From Gimesia algae (lineage in GTDB: Bacteria > Planctomycetota > Planctomycetia > Planctomycetales > Planctomycetaceae), in assembly GCF_007746795.1 (NCBI RefSeq), contig NZ_CP036343.1:7631029-7695028 (forward strand): 64,000 nt of DNA, read 5' to 3'. The notes beneath the pieces are model-generated. The model was given only the letters and a program-made list of their open reading frames with translations. It was not told the DNA's origin and searched no databases. The number at the start of each line of letters is the position of its first letter. Within the stretch, counting starts at the first letter, position 1. Made by a program: the position numbers and the translations under genes. Shown here one piece after another: positions 8,106 through 18,861 of the stretch.

Positions 8106-10007
8106 TTAATTCGAACCGCCTGCCGAAGCAGCAGCGGCAGTCTGACGTGTGCGGGGCAATTCCGGCAGTTGCTGTTCGAGATGCCCTTTGGACCTCGACC
8201 AGACGAGCAGGCCTTCGACCATCATCCAGATCTGGAGTCCGATTACTACAATTCCGAACAGGAACAGATGCCATTCATCGGCGCTATAGGCCCAGCCCGA
8301 GCTGCTGTTGAACATGTTCCAGAGCATGGCCCAGGCGGGCATGATGAGCATGACGATCATGGGAACCAAGGCAAATATGATGGGTTTATTCCGGCGACGG
8401 AGGTAGAACACGATGACCATAAACGCCAGGCCGGCGAGCAGTTGGTTGGTGGCGCCGAACAGAGGCCAGAGAATCAGGCCGCCACTCCCCGGACCTGCTG
8501 CAGCACTTTTAGGCAGCATGGCAACCATGCCACCGAGGAAGACAGCCAGTCCGGTGGCCGCATATTTGTTGGTGAGTGGCTTGATATGAACGGTGGCCGC
8601 CAGTTCCTGAATGACGTAACGCTGCAGACGCGTCGCGGTATCGAGTGTGGTGGCGGCAAAGCTGGCAACGAGGACGGCGATGATGCTGATGCCCAGTTTC
8701 ATGGGAATCCCAATCGCGCCCAGAAAGTTCGCCCCCCCCAGAACGAACGCACCGATTTTGTCTTTCAGTTTAAACGCGGCCCAGCCATCTGCTGCTTTCC
8801 CGTTATAGAGGGTTTCCCAGGCAGCGAGTCCGGTGAGTTGGGTTCCCGTGGAGGTATCAATGGTGGGCTGATAAGTATAAGCGGCTCCCGAACCGACGCG
8901 GGAGAAATCTCCCATACCGACGCCGGCACAACAGGCGAGAATCACGATGACCGCCAGACCTCCTTCGAGGAGCATGGCACCGTAGCCGACGTACTGGGCA
9001 TCGAGTTCGGATTCCACCTGCTTGCTGCTGGTTCCGCTGCTGACGAGACAGTGGAATCCGCTACAGGCGCCACAGGCAATGGTGATGAACAGGAACGGCC
9101 AGATCGGGGGCGCATCTGCGGGGATATTCGTGGCGACCGCGGGGGCACTGCCAACCAGATCTGCCTGGCCCGTCGCTCCGGCAACGATGGCTCCGATCAG
9201 CAGCAGTCCCAATGCGAGGACCAGCTGGTGACTGTTAATGAAATCGCGGGGTTGCAGCAGCAGCCAGACGGGCAGAACCGAGGCGATGGCACAATATCCC
9301 AGCAATACGAAGGTCCAGAGAATGACGGTATTGGGGAATGGTCCCATGACGGGGATCTCCAACATAGCTGCGATATTAACGGGCCAGTAATACGCGCCCA
9401 GATAAATCGAAGCGTAGACTATCGCCAACGCGACCAGCGAGGGCACGAGCAGGCTCGCATTCTGTTTATAGACCATCAGGCCGATGACAATGGCGATGGG
9501 CATGGTGATCCAGACGGGGATCACTGTTTCCGGATAATCAGCGAAAATGGTAGCGATGACCAGTCCAAAAATCGCGAGCACGACTGTCAAAGCCAGCAGC
9601 AGAATCAGCAGGAACAGGATACGGGTGCGTGGGGCAATCAGTCGCCCTGCTACTTCGCCAACAGTTTGTCCGCGGTTGCGCAACGAGACGACCAGCGCGC
9701 CGAAATCGTGAACGGCGCCGATGAAAATCGAACCGACCAGAACCCACACGAGTGCAGGCAGCCAGCCCCAGAAGACAGCAATCGCAGGGCCCACAATGGG
9801 GCCAGTGCCGGCGATACTGGTGAAGTGATGGCCGAAGATGACTTCTTTTTTGGTGGGAACAAAATCGATATCGTCCCGCAACTGTTTACTGGGAACTTCC
9901 GCGTCTCCATCGACGTTAAAGATTTTCTGAGACAGCCATTTCCCATAAGTGTGGTAGGCAATGATGTAACCTACAAAAGCTCCTGCGGCGATCAACAGTG
10001 TGGCCAT
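8106..10007 (-). CDS. cstA: Carbon starvation protein CstA (peptide/pyruvate transporter)
   Basis: A 633-aa inner-membrane protein with about 16 hydrophobic segments. The family signature GHHFTSIAGTGPIVGPAIAV is at about residues 59-78. CstA/BtsT proteins take up peptides or pyruvate under carbon limitation; the exact substrate cannot be read here. It is shorter than the E. coli protein (about 700 aa), with a short Gly/Ala-rich C-terminal tail. The start ATG 10007 has CTGGAGTAAAACACG before it. The GGA in that Shine-Dalgarno region is a candidate CsrA site, notable because csrA is the divergent neighbour. A long antisense frame across the gene is a shadow. Confidence 0.93.
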   Translation of the reverse strand: MATLLIAAGAFVGYIIAYHTYGKWLSQKIFNVDGDAEVPSKQLRDDIDFVPTKKEVIFGHHFTSIAGTGPIVGPAIAVFWGWLPALVWVLVGSIFIGAVHDFGALVVSLRNRGQTVGEVAGRLIAPRTRILFLLILLLALTVVLAIFGLVIATIFADYPETVIPVWITMPIAIVIGLMVYKQNASLLVPSLVALAIVYASIYLGAYYWPVNIAAMLEIPVMGPFPNTVILWTFVLLGYCAIASVLPVWLLLQPRDFINSHQLVLALGLLLIGAIVAGATGQADLVGSAPAVATNIPADAPPIWPFLFITIACGACSGFHCLVSSGTSSKQVESELDAQYVGYGAMLLEGGLAVIVILACCAGVGMGDFSRVGSGAAYTYQPTIDTSTGTQLTGLAAWETLYNGKAADGWAAFKLKDKIGAFVLGGANFLGAIGIPMKLGISIIAVLVASFAATTLDTATRLQRYVIQELAATVHIKPLTNKYAATGLAVFLGGMVAMLPKSAAAGPGSGGLILWPLFGATNQLLAGLAFMVIVFYLRRRNKPIIFALVPMIVMLIMPAWAMLWNMFNSSSGWAYSADEWHLFLFGIVVIGLQIWMMVEGLLVWSRSKGHLEQQLPELPRTRQTAAAASAGGSN

Positions 10008-10672
10008 TCGTGTTTTACTCCAGCATTTCTCAATAAATCAGCTGTATTGATAGATGATTTCAGGGCTCCGAACCGGTTTGAAGTCGATGCGGACGTGAAT
10101 TTCGTGTCTGATTTTGCACTGAAGAGGGGCTCCCTGCCAACAGGAAGTCTTAAATCAGAGCGCTTAGTACAGATTATCCAACTGCCTCTGGAATCGCAAA
10201 TCAATCGGTCCTGCTGGCAGCCAGGCCGCACTCATAAACACACATTTACATAAACATTCATGCACTGTCCCACCCGCACGCAGGCCGCAGACTCGGCACA
10301 ATCGGTAAACTTGATGGATCCCGCAAACCAGCACCCATCTTTTGGCAGCAGCGTTATTTATCCCATCTTAGCAAAGATTATCTGTGAGAATGGGTCGATG
10401 TAGTTAGTACCCACGAGGAGCTCAGTAAATGAAGCAGGGATGTGGGTCATTGCCGGTAAGAGAATTATGCATGAAAACGCATCCGGTCTCTGGTCAGTCT
10501 GAGAAATCGGAATTGTCCGGGATCGAATTCTTGAAGTCGGTCTGATTTGTCTTATTTACATACGAATATACAACGGGTGACAAACTTTAATTCAAATCAA
10601 TAAGAGGTTTGTCGCCTCTTCAGATATCACCTCATTGGCCCAGAACTAAGATCTACGGAAGGAGTATTCACG
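10008..10672. other. cstA-csrA divergent intergenic region
   Basis: 665 bp between the two divergent starts. It holds the weak small frame at 10429-10545 and a hairpin AAGAGG/CCTCTT (10602-10607/10615-10620) in the likely csrA leader. GGA triplets lie at both ribosome binding sites. I see no strong -35/-10 pair. Confidence 0.4.
10429..10545 (+). CDS. Possible small ORF (38 aa)
   Basis: ATG 10429 is preceded by GAGGAG with 8-nt spacing, a very good ribosome binding site. The frame encodes MKQGCGSLPVRELCMKTHPV and ends ...EFLKSV at 10545. It lies 127 bp upstream of csrA on the same strand. No family recognised; it may be a leader peptide or chance. Confidence 0.3.
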   Translation: MKQGCGSLPVRELCMKTHPVSGQSEKSELSGIEFLKSV

Positions 10673-10903
10673 ATGCTTGTATTGTCGAGACAACGCGACG
10701 AGAGCATCATCATCGGTGACAATATTGTCATTACAATTGTCGATATCCGGGGTGATAAAGTACGGTTAGGAATTCAGGCACCAACAGAAATTCCAGTGCA
10801 CCGTCAAGAAGTATACGATGCGATTCAACGAGAGAACGCGATGAAAGAATCGGAAGCGCATCGTCCTGCGGCGAAGTCGCCATCAAAAAATGCCAGCGAA
10901 TGA
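10673..10903 (+). CDS. csrA: Carbon storage regulator CsrA (RNA-binding translational regulator)
   Basis: A 76-aa protein with the complete CsrA fold: [20 protein letters not shown], then [12 protein letters not shown] and [10 protein letters not shown]. The RNA-contacting Arg6 and the Arg of VHR are present. CsrA dimers bind GGA-containing mRNA leaders and repress translation. The C-terminal tail (about residues 57-76) is Ser/Lys rich. The start is preceded by GGAAGGAG, itself with two GGA motifs, which would allow autoregulation. In E. coli cstA is a known CsrA target; here cstA is the divergent neighbour. Confidence 0.95.
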   Translation: MLVLSRQRDESIIIGDNIVITIVDIRGDKVRLGIQAPTEIPVHRQEVYDAIQRENAMKESEAHRPAAKSPSKNASE

Positions 10904-10986
10904 TTTCTTTGCCTGAAAGTCATTCCACTGTTGGGGATAGCAGTGACTGGTGAAACTACAATTAAAGAGTAATTGAATGAGTCGCG

Positions 10987-11024
10987 AAGGGAGGTCGATA
11001 ATGATGTCGGCCTCCCTTTGTTTT
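10987..11024. terminator. Terminator after csrA (probably bidirectional)
   Basis: Arms AAGGGAGG (10987-10994) and CCTCCCTT (11011-11018) are followed by TGTTTTAGTTT on the plus strand. It lies between the convergent csrA and methyltransferase genes. Confidence 0.75.
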
Positions 11025-11048
11025 AGTTTGCGGGTAAAAATATTGCTG

Positions 11049-11744
11049 TCACAATCTGAGTGAAACCGTCCAGTGGCGATCGGATGTGATTTGCGCTGCT
11101 GTCGTAGTCCAGTCACAACTGCTGAGCAGTTCTCTGACTTCATTCAGCGTCAGAGCGGCGTGCAGGGAATCTTGAAACATCTGACGCTGATGCAGATTCG
11201 CGTCAGCCGCGTAACATGTTACCAGCCGATCCAGTTCTGTAAGCGAATCGGGCCGAAGCAGATCACGCAGGAAGAGAAAGCCTCCCGGCTTCAGAACGCG
11301 TTTGATTTCAGCGAAGACAGACTGCGGTTCGGGAATATGGTGGATGAGACTGTTGCAAATCATGCCATCAAAACTCTGATTTTCACAGGGGAGCTGCTTG
11401 GCATCCGCGTGTTCCAGGAGTATCGTTTCGGCCAAACCAGCGCGCTGAATATTTTGCTGGGCTATCTTAAGCATTTCCGCGGCGAGATCAGTGGCGATGA
11501 TCTGCAGTTGAGGAATGTGACGACAGATCTCAATGGGTATGAGCGCCGTTCCGGTTCCCAGGTCGAGAATTCGGATCGGCTGCGTATTGCCAGCAATCGT
11601 CTGTTGTTGCTGGCAGGCAATGATTAAGGGCAGCAAAGATGCTGCGAACTGCTGATTAACCTCGCTGTGATCCATGGCGTCATAGTCGACGGCTTCTTCG
11701 CGGGTGTCCATGACTTCAGGTTCGAGTTGTCGTGGAATCATCAT
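11049..11744 (-). CDS. Class I SAM-dependent methyltransferase
   Basis: 231 aa with a Rossmann-type methyltransferase fold: motif I ILDLGTGTA (SAM binding), the acidic end of beta2 (IIATDLAAEM), ADAKQLPCENQSFDGM, and a post-motif IKRVLKPGGFLFLRDLLRP typical of the UbiE/Methyltransf_11 group. Substrate unknown. It is separated from clpC upstream by a strong terminator, so it probably has its own promoter in the short gap 11745-11797. Confidence 0.85.
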   Translation of the reverse strand: MMIPRQLEPEVMDTREEAVDYDAMDHSEVNQQFAASLLPLIIACQQQQTIAGNTQPIRILDLGTGTALIPIEICRHIPQLQIIATDLAAEMLKIAQQNIQRAGLAETILLEHADAKQLPCENQSFDGMICNSLIHHIPEPQSVFAEIKRVLKPGGFLFLRDLLRPDSLTELDRLVTCYAADANLHQRQMFQDSLHAALTLNEVRELLSSCDWTTTAAQITSDRHWTVSLRL

Positions 11745-11797
11745 ACATTCCTGCAGTGAAACTGAGAGATTTCAACTATGACGAAAAAAAAACGACG

Positions 11798-11840
11798 ATA
11801 AAAAAAGAGCCCTCACTCACTGAGAGAGAGGGCTCTTTAC
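11798..11840 (-). terminator. Strong rho-independent terminator of clpC
   Basis: 11-bp perfect arms AAAGAGCCCTC (11804-11814) and GAGGGCTCTTT (11828-11838). On the minus strand the stem is followed by a run of T (11804-11798). It begins about 30 bp after the clpC stop. Confidence 0.9.
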
Positions 11841-11869
11841 GATTTTCCATCATGAATGGCGGACGATGA

Positions 11870-14410
<2,541 letters not shown>

Positions 14411-15018
14411 AACTTGTTTCTCCTATGGCCCGTACATCCCGGGCTCTTATGGATGAACACTGTGAATCTGAGCTGAAACCAGCGGCTTCAATTCCAGACC
14501 CACTTCTCCCAACCTGTTTATGAAATTTGAATTGTCGTTATATTGTCTGTTGAAAATTTAAAAACGTCGCAACGGCATGTGTACATTCAGTTACGGCATT
14601 CTCAATTGATTCGCTACCGTACTTTGAAAAAGAAAGGTTCCAAGGAATAATACGTTACTCACCAAAAAACGTCGAGGATTTTCCCAAAACAACTGAAAGA
14701 ACAACTGAGGAAGTGACTGAAATATCACAACTTACTGAAATATTATACCCATTTTAACAACCGAAATTTCACTGGCCTGTACTAAACCGGGACAGGGAGT
14801 CTGATTCATAGTGGAAAACAAACAAAATCACCACCCTGCCAAAGCCTTAAAATCGACACAATCCACAAGGCCAGCATTTTCAATTCTAGTCCCCAACCCG
14901 TAATGTAGCAAGATAAGCCTTTGAACGGTTACTCTATTTAGATGAAGACTGGGATGTCACCAGTCGGTAACATTCTATTTCTTTAGGCTTCTCGCAGTAC
15001 AGAAACAGTACCATTTCC
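14411..15018. other. Divergent clpC / thiE intergenic region
   Basis: 608 bp without a gene. The minus strand has TATAAT at 14747-14742, a possible clpC -10 giving a leader of about 330 nt; no good -35 is seen. Just beside it a short motif recurs: CAACTGA twice (about 14690-14710) and ACTGAAATAT twice (14717-14744). These may be regulator sites. No CIRCE or CtsR operator is seen. Confidence 0.35.
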
Positions 15019-16581
15019 ATGCATCATTTACTGACCGCCGGAGCACAACGGGCTTTAATTCAGGCAGAAAGGATTGCCAGCAGTTCAGCTGAGGCGGAAC
15101 CGGCACTCGCCCCTCTGCTGGCTGCGCTGGCTCTGGAAGAATCGCGGGCTGCTGAAATCATGTTGGCGCATCAGGTTGACCTGGCCTTGATATTACAGGA
15201 ATTCCAGTTGCCACTGCCTCAGGATCCAGCCATATCCCCCCTGGACTCACCAGATCAACCACTGGAAATGTCTCAGGCATTGCAACAATATCCTGATTTT
15301 AGAGAGGTGTTAAATCACGCGATGCAGCAGGCGAGCCGCTCGGACATCCCTACTGAAATCGGGAGTGAGCATCTGCTGTGGGGCCTGCTGGCATCTGCGG
15401 GACAAGAATCTGAATGGCTCCACAGGAAAGGATGCCTTTCAGCAGAAAAGCTGGATGAGTCGATCAATGATGTTTTTCGACAGACAGCCGAACCGATCAA
15501 TGTCGATTTTGCTCTGCGAACGGTTGCTGCTACAACCGGGGATCAGACAAACACACTGCGAACGATTGATGCCGCCGCCAATCGCCTGCGGGAAGGTTTA
15601 CGAGTCATCGAGGATTTCCTCCGCTTTTCTCTGGATGATGCTCATTTAATGAGTCTGCTGAAATCGACGCGGCATCAGCTGACAGACGCCCTCAGGTTTA
15701 TCGGCACTGACGCTTTGATTTCCAGCCGTGATACTCTCAACGATGTCGGTACTTCAGTCAGCACGACATCCGAATTCGATCGTTCTTCGCTGGAACATCT
15801 ACTGCAGGCCAATCTGAAACGGGTTCAGGAAGCAGCGCGAACCCTGGAAGAATTCAGCAAACTGATTTCGTCGGAAGCGGCTGCTATTTTTAAACAGATG
15901 CGTTATGCCAGTTATACGCTGGAAAAAACCATCTTGACCTGCATCGCCAGCCAACGCAGACTGGAAAACAGTCGGCTCTATCTGCTGGTTTCGGAAAGCC
16001 TGTGTCATCATGGCGCGGGTCCGGCGATTCGAGAGTCACTGGCTGCGGGTGTGGATCTCGTCCAGATTCGTGAAAAATCAATGACTGACCGCAAGTTAAT
16101 GGTACATGGAAAACGTGTACGGGAATGGACCCGCGAAGCAGGGGCGATGTTGATTATGAATGACCGCCCGGATCTGGCCATCGCCATTGATGCAGATGGC
16201 GTGCACGTCGGTCAGGACGAATTGCCCGTGCGGGAAGTACGTCAGATTGTAGGCCCCCGGAGACTGATTGGTGTCTCGACCCATAATATAGAACAGGCGC
16301 GACAGGCGGTGCTGGACGGTGCTGATTACATTGGAGTCGGCCCCACGTTTCCGACTGCCACCAAGAATTTTGCCGAACATGAATACGCGGGACTGGATTT
16401 CGTCAAGCAGGTCGCCGCTGAAATCACGTTGCCCTGGTTTGCTATCGGAGGCATCCAGGCCGATAATCTAAAGCAGGTGCTGGAAGCAGGTGCAACCCGA
16501 GTCGCGGTGAGCAGTGTTATTTGCAGCCACGAGCAGCCGGGGCAGATCACCCGCGAATTACTGGAACCGTTCTCGAACTGA
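15019..16581 (+). CDS. thiE: Clp-N-like / ThiD2 / thiamine-phosphate synthase (ThiE) fusion
   Basis: 520 aa in three parts. Residues about 4-140 resemble two degenerate Clp-N repeats; IGSEHLLWGLL (about 113-123) matches IGTEHILLGLV of ClpC. Residues about 178-305 are a ThiD2-type domain (NRLREGLRVIEDFLRF, LQANLKRVQEAARTLEE, FKQMRYASYTLE). Residues about 317-515 are ThiE, joining HMP-PP and THZ-P to thiamine phosphate; motifs are LVQIREKS, MNDRPDLA, GVHVGQDE, YIGVGPTFPTATK and FAIGGI. ThiD2-ThiE proteins are known from cyanobacteria and others. The Clp-N-like extension is the odd part, and clpC itself is the divergent neighbour. No clear Shine-Dalgarno precedes the ATG. Confidence 0.88.
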   Translation: MHHLLTAGAQRALIQAERIASSSAEAEPALAPLLAALALEESRAAEIMLAHQVDLALILQEFQLPLPQDPAISPLDSPDQPLEMSQALQQYPDFREVLNHAMQQASRSDIPTEIGSEHLLWGLLASAGQESEWLHRKGCLSAEKLDESINDVFRQTAEPINVDFALRTVAATTGDQTNTLRTIDAAANRLREGLRVIEDFLRFSLDDAHLMSLLKSTRHQLTDALRFIGTDALISSRDTLNDVGTSVSTTSEFDRSSLEHLLQANLKRVQEAARTLEEFSKLISSEAAAIFKQMRYASYTLEKTILTCIASQRRLENSRLYLLVSESLCHHGAGPAIRESLAAGVDLVQIREKSMTDRKLMVHGKRVREWTREAGAMLIMNDRPDLAIAIDADGVHVGQDELPVREVRQIVGPRRLIGVSTHNIEQARQAVLDGADYIGVGPTFPTATKNFAEHEYAGLDFVKQVAAEITLPWFAIGGIQADNLKQVLEAGATRVAVSSVICSHEQPGQITRELLEPFSN

Positions 16582-16615
16582 TCTGATTGGATCAATAGAA
16601 AACCCGAAACTCTTT

Positions 16616-17683
16616 ATGTCAGTTAATACTTTACAACCTGTTTCTCTGGGCCCCTATCAGTTGGAGTCTCCCCTGTATCAAGCGGCACTTAGCGGATACA
16701 GCGATTATCCCATGCGCGTCATCGCCTCCCGACTCGGCGCTGCTTACACACTTTGTGAAGTGATGATTGATCGCATGATCATTCAATCCAAACAGGGGAA
16801 ACAACATTCGATGATGTACTGTCATCGGGATGAATTTCCCGTCGGTGGTCAGCTGATGGGATCCGAGCCGGAAGAATTTGGACCGGCTGCCCGCAGGCTG
16901 GTCGATGCGGGTTTTCATGTGATCGACATCAACTTCGGATGCCCGGTCAAAAAAGTAATGAGTCGCTGTCGTGGAGGATATCATTTAAGCCAGCCAGAAG
17001 TTGCGCTGGATATCGTTTCCCGTGTACGGGATAGCGTACCTGCAGAGATACCAGTCACTTTAAAAATGCGAAGAGGTATCGATGACACCAGTGAATCAGC
17101 AGACAATTTCTTTGAGATCTTCGATGGCGCTTATGCACGGGGGCTGTCTGCCATTACCGTACACGGGCGTACCGTCCATCAGAAGTATGTTGGACCGAGT
17201 AACTGGGAGTTTCTCAAACGGGTCAAACAACATGCGGGTGAGAAAACCGTAATTGGGAGTGGAGACCTGTTTTCGCCGCAGTCCTGTCTGGACATGTTGC
17301 GAGTGACGGGTGTGGATGGTGTTTCGATAGCGCGCGGCGCGATTGGTAACCCGTGGATCTTTCAACAGACGGCAGACCTGCTGCAGGGCAAATCGATCTC
17401 CCCTCCCGATGTCAGGGAGCAGCGTGAAGTCATTGCCGCGCATTTTGAACTGGCGCTTGAGTTTTACGGTGAGAAAAAAGTCTGCAATACCATGCGGAAG
17501 TTCGGTATTTTCTATTCCGAGCTGCATCCACAACAGACTGAAGTCAAGAAAGCCTTTATCGCTGTTAAATCAGCTGCGAACTGGTTAAATGTACTTGATC
17601 AGTGGTATGCTGAAAATGCACCGGGTCGCTTCCCGCCGGTCGAAAAGCCCAATCCGCTCTCGCTGGAAACGCCAACTGTTTGA
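16616..17683 (+). CDS. tRNA-dihydrouridine synthase (DusB-like)
   Basis: A 355-aa FMN-dependent TIM-barrel enzyme that reduces uridine to dihydrouridine in the tRNA D-loop. Seen: PLYQAALSGYSDYPMR (FMN site), LCEVMIDRM, the DINFGCPVKKVMSRCRGG segment with the catalytic Cys, LKMRRGIDD, ITVHGRTVHQKY, VIGSGDLFS and SIARGAIGNPW. ATG 16616 is used; an upstream in-frame start at 16514 would overlap thiE. The gap to thiE is 34 bp, so they may be cotranscribed. The usual KxxxxGxGxAL step after the Cys is altered to RGGYHL, so it may belong to a divergent Dus subgroup. Confidence 0.88.
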   Translation: MSVNTLQPVSLGPYQLESPLYQAALSGYSDYPMRVIASRLGAAYTLCEVMIDRMIIQSKQGKQHSMMYCHRDEFPVGGQLMGSEPEEFGPAARRLVDAGFHVIDINFGCPVKKVMSRCRGGYHLSQPEVALDIVSRVRDSVPAEIPVTLKMRRGIDDTSESADNFFEIFDGAYARGLSAITVHGRTVHQKYVGPSNWEFLKRVKQHAGEKTVIGSGDLFSPQSCLDMLRVTGVDGVSIARGAIGNPWIFQQTADLLQGKSISPPDVREQREVIAAHFELALEFYGEKKVCNTMRKFGIFYSELHPQQTEVKKAFIAVKSAANWLNVLDQWYAENAPGRFPPVEKPNPLSLETPTV

Positions 17684-17828
17684 TCAGACTGCACCGAATC
17701 CCACGGGCCAACTACAACGACTCTGACGGTTATTCTACCTGTCTGGCAACACGCTTGAATCAAGCCCCCGAACATTCGAGAATAGAGGGGTTTCACTCAA
17801 TTTTTTTTTGACTGCTGCTTTTCACAAC

Positions 17829-18566
17829 CTAGAGGTGGTCCGAAAACCGTTTAATAATGGTGAACAGGCAGGCCAGCTTTACAAAGCCTGTGTAAAGGTG
17901 ATTGTGGTACTCCCATCGTGTCACCACTCGCCGATAATTATGTAACCAGGAGATCGTCCTCTCAACAATCCAACGTCGCTTGTAACGTCGGAGCTTGCGA
18001 CCATCTTGGCTTTTCTGCTTTCGGTTTTTGATGTCCCGGTGGGGACAAATAAAATCGATATTCTGCTCAGCCAAACAGTCTCGCAATTTTTGTGAATCTC
18101 CCGCTTTATCGTAAATCAATCGCTGAGGATGTCGTTTTTTCAATGTCATTTTTGCAATCAACGGTTCGACCAGAATTGCTTCATTACGGTTGGCTGATTC
18201 CGTCTCGACTGCTAGGGGAATCCCCTGGGCGTCCACGCAAATCATAATCTTAGTTCCTTTGCCACGGCGTGTCGGTCCAACCTGTTTACCCCTTTTTTTG
18301 CCGAAGCAAATGTGCCATCGGCAAAGGTTTCTGTCAGGTCTAATATCTCCGATTCTTCCAAGGCTCTCAATAATCGTTCTAATGCTTGATCGAACAGACC
18401 TGACTCCGACCATTCCTTCAAACGGTCGTGACAGGTCGATTTTGGAGGATACCTCTCTGGTAAATCTTTCCAGCGGGCTCCTGTCCGAAGTATCCACATT
18501 ATACCATTGAAACAGGCTCTGGGTTTTGCTTTGGGACGTCCACCCTGGGGCGCCGGAGGTTCCCAA
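17829..18566 (-). CDS. IS5-family (IS427 group) transposase, second frame
   Basis: Catalytic half of a DDE transposase. The frame contains VGPTRRGKGTKIM, the second Asp in LIYDKAGDS, and the Glu in RRWIVERTISWLHNYRRV. It is reached by -1 slippage at seven A residues (plus strand T 18293-18299; heptamer A_AAA_AAA) from ORF1, giving a product of about 283 aa. The stop TAG (17831-17829) is not in the IS: it is formed by the target duplication CTAG. The frame upstream of the slip site (18566-18300) is probably not translated alone. Confidence 0.88.
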   Translation of the reverse strand: MGTSGAPGWTSQSKTQSLFQWYNVDTSDRSPLERFTREVSSKIDLSRPFEGMVGVRSVRSSIRTIIESLGRIGDIRPDRNLCRWHICFGKKRGKQVGPTRRGKGTKIMICVDAQGIPLAVETESANRNEAILVEPLIAKMTLKKRHPQRLIYDKAGDSQKLRDCLAEQNIDFICPHRDIKNRKQKSQDGRKLRRYKRRWIVERTISWLHNYRRVVTRWEYHNHLYTGFVKLACLFTIIKRFSDHL

Positions 18567-18760
18567 GGGAATAAATCCTCAATTAAACTCCATTGTTTAT
18601 CGGTTAATTCTACAGTTGGGTCCGTCCTGGATCCCGTGTCGACGAGCCGGCTTAGCTCTGTACGGGATCGTGTGGGCATGATAAAGCCTCCTTTCAGAGA
18701 GCAGAATCATGCAAATCTCAGGCCAGACTGTTCACCCTTTTCTTAGTTTTCGGATACCCT
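17833..18760 (-). mobile_element. Insertion sequence, IS5 family, IS427 group (928 bp)
   Basis: Imperfect terminal inverted repeats: the left end begins AGGTGGTCCGAAAACC (17833) and the right end, read inward, AGGGTATCCGAAAACT (18760). Both continue to GGTGAACAG. CTAG flanks both sides (17829-17832 and 18761-18764) as the target duplication. It carries a single two-frame transposase. Both frames and both ends look intact, so it may be active. It lies between the dihydrouridine synthase and the Amt-kinase gene. Confidence 0.9.
18242..18679 (-). CDS. IS5-family (IS427 group) transposase, first frame
   Basis: N-terminal part of the transposase. It has the IS5-type DUF4096 start (LTDKQWSLIEDLFP, GGRPKAKPR, FNGIMWILRTGARWKDLPE) and the first catalytic Asp in ETFADGTFASAKKG. 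AGGAGG lies 8 nt before ATG 18679. Translation that does not slip continues to 18242. The slippery A7 run is at residues KK of SAKKG. Confidence 0.88.
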   Translation of the reverse strand: MPTRSRTELSRLVDTGSRTDPTVELTDKQWSLIEDLFPWEPPAPQGGRPKAKPRACFNGIMWILRTGARWKDLPERYPPKSTCHDRLKEWSESGLFDQALERLLRALEESEILDLTETFADGTFASAKKGVNRLDRHAVAKELRL

Positions 18761-18777
18761 CTAGAGTTAGGCAGCGT

Positions 18778-18861
18778 ATGTTTCAAAAAATCAACCAGTC
18801 GATTTTTGCGTTTCTCGGCTGGATAGCGACCCTGACAGGCTTTTCGTCTCATGTCTCATGA
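18778..18861 (+). CDS. Leader peptide or detached N-terminus of the Amt-kinase (27 aa)
   Basis: ATG 18778 opens a 27-codon frame with a hydrophobic segment (QSIFAFLGWIATLTGF) that ends at TGA 18859-18861, overlapping the Amt start at 18851. The junction holds a tandem duplication of TCTCATG (18847-18853 and 18854-18860). With one copy this frame would join the Amt frame and supply a signal-like N-terminus. It may be a broken 5' end or a translationally coupled leader. Confidence 0.45.
   Translation: MFQKINQSIFAFLGWIATLTGFSSHVS

Noticed and set aside
7647..10253. 868-codon plus-strand open frame across cstA
   Set aside because: It is the antisense shadow of cstA, lacks a domain signature and its composition (long D/Q/E-rich runs) mirrors the hydrophobic codons of the transporter.
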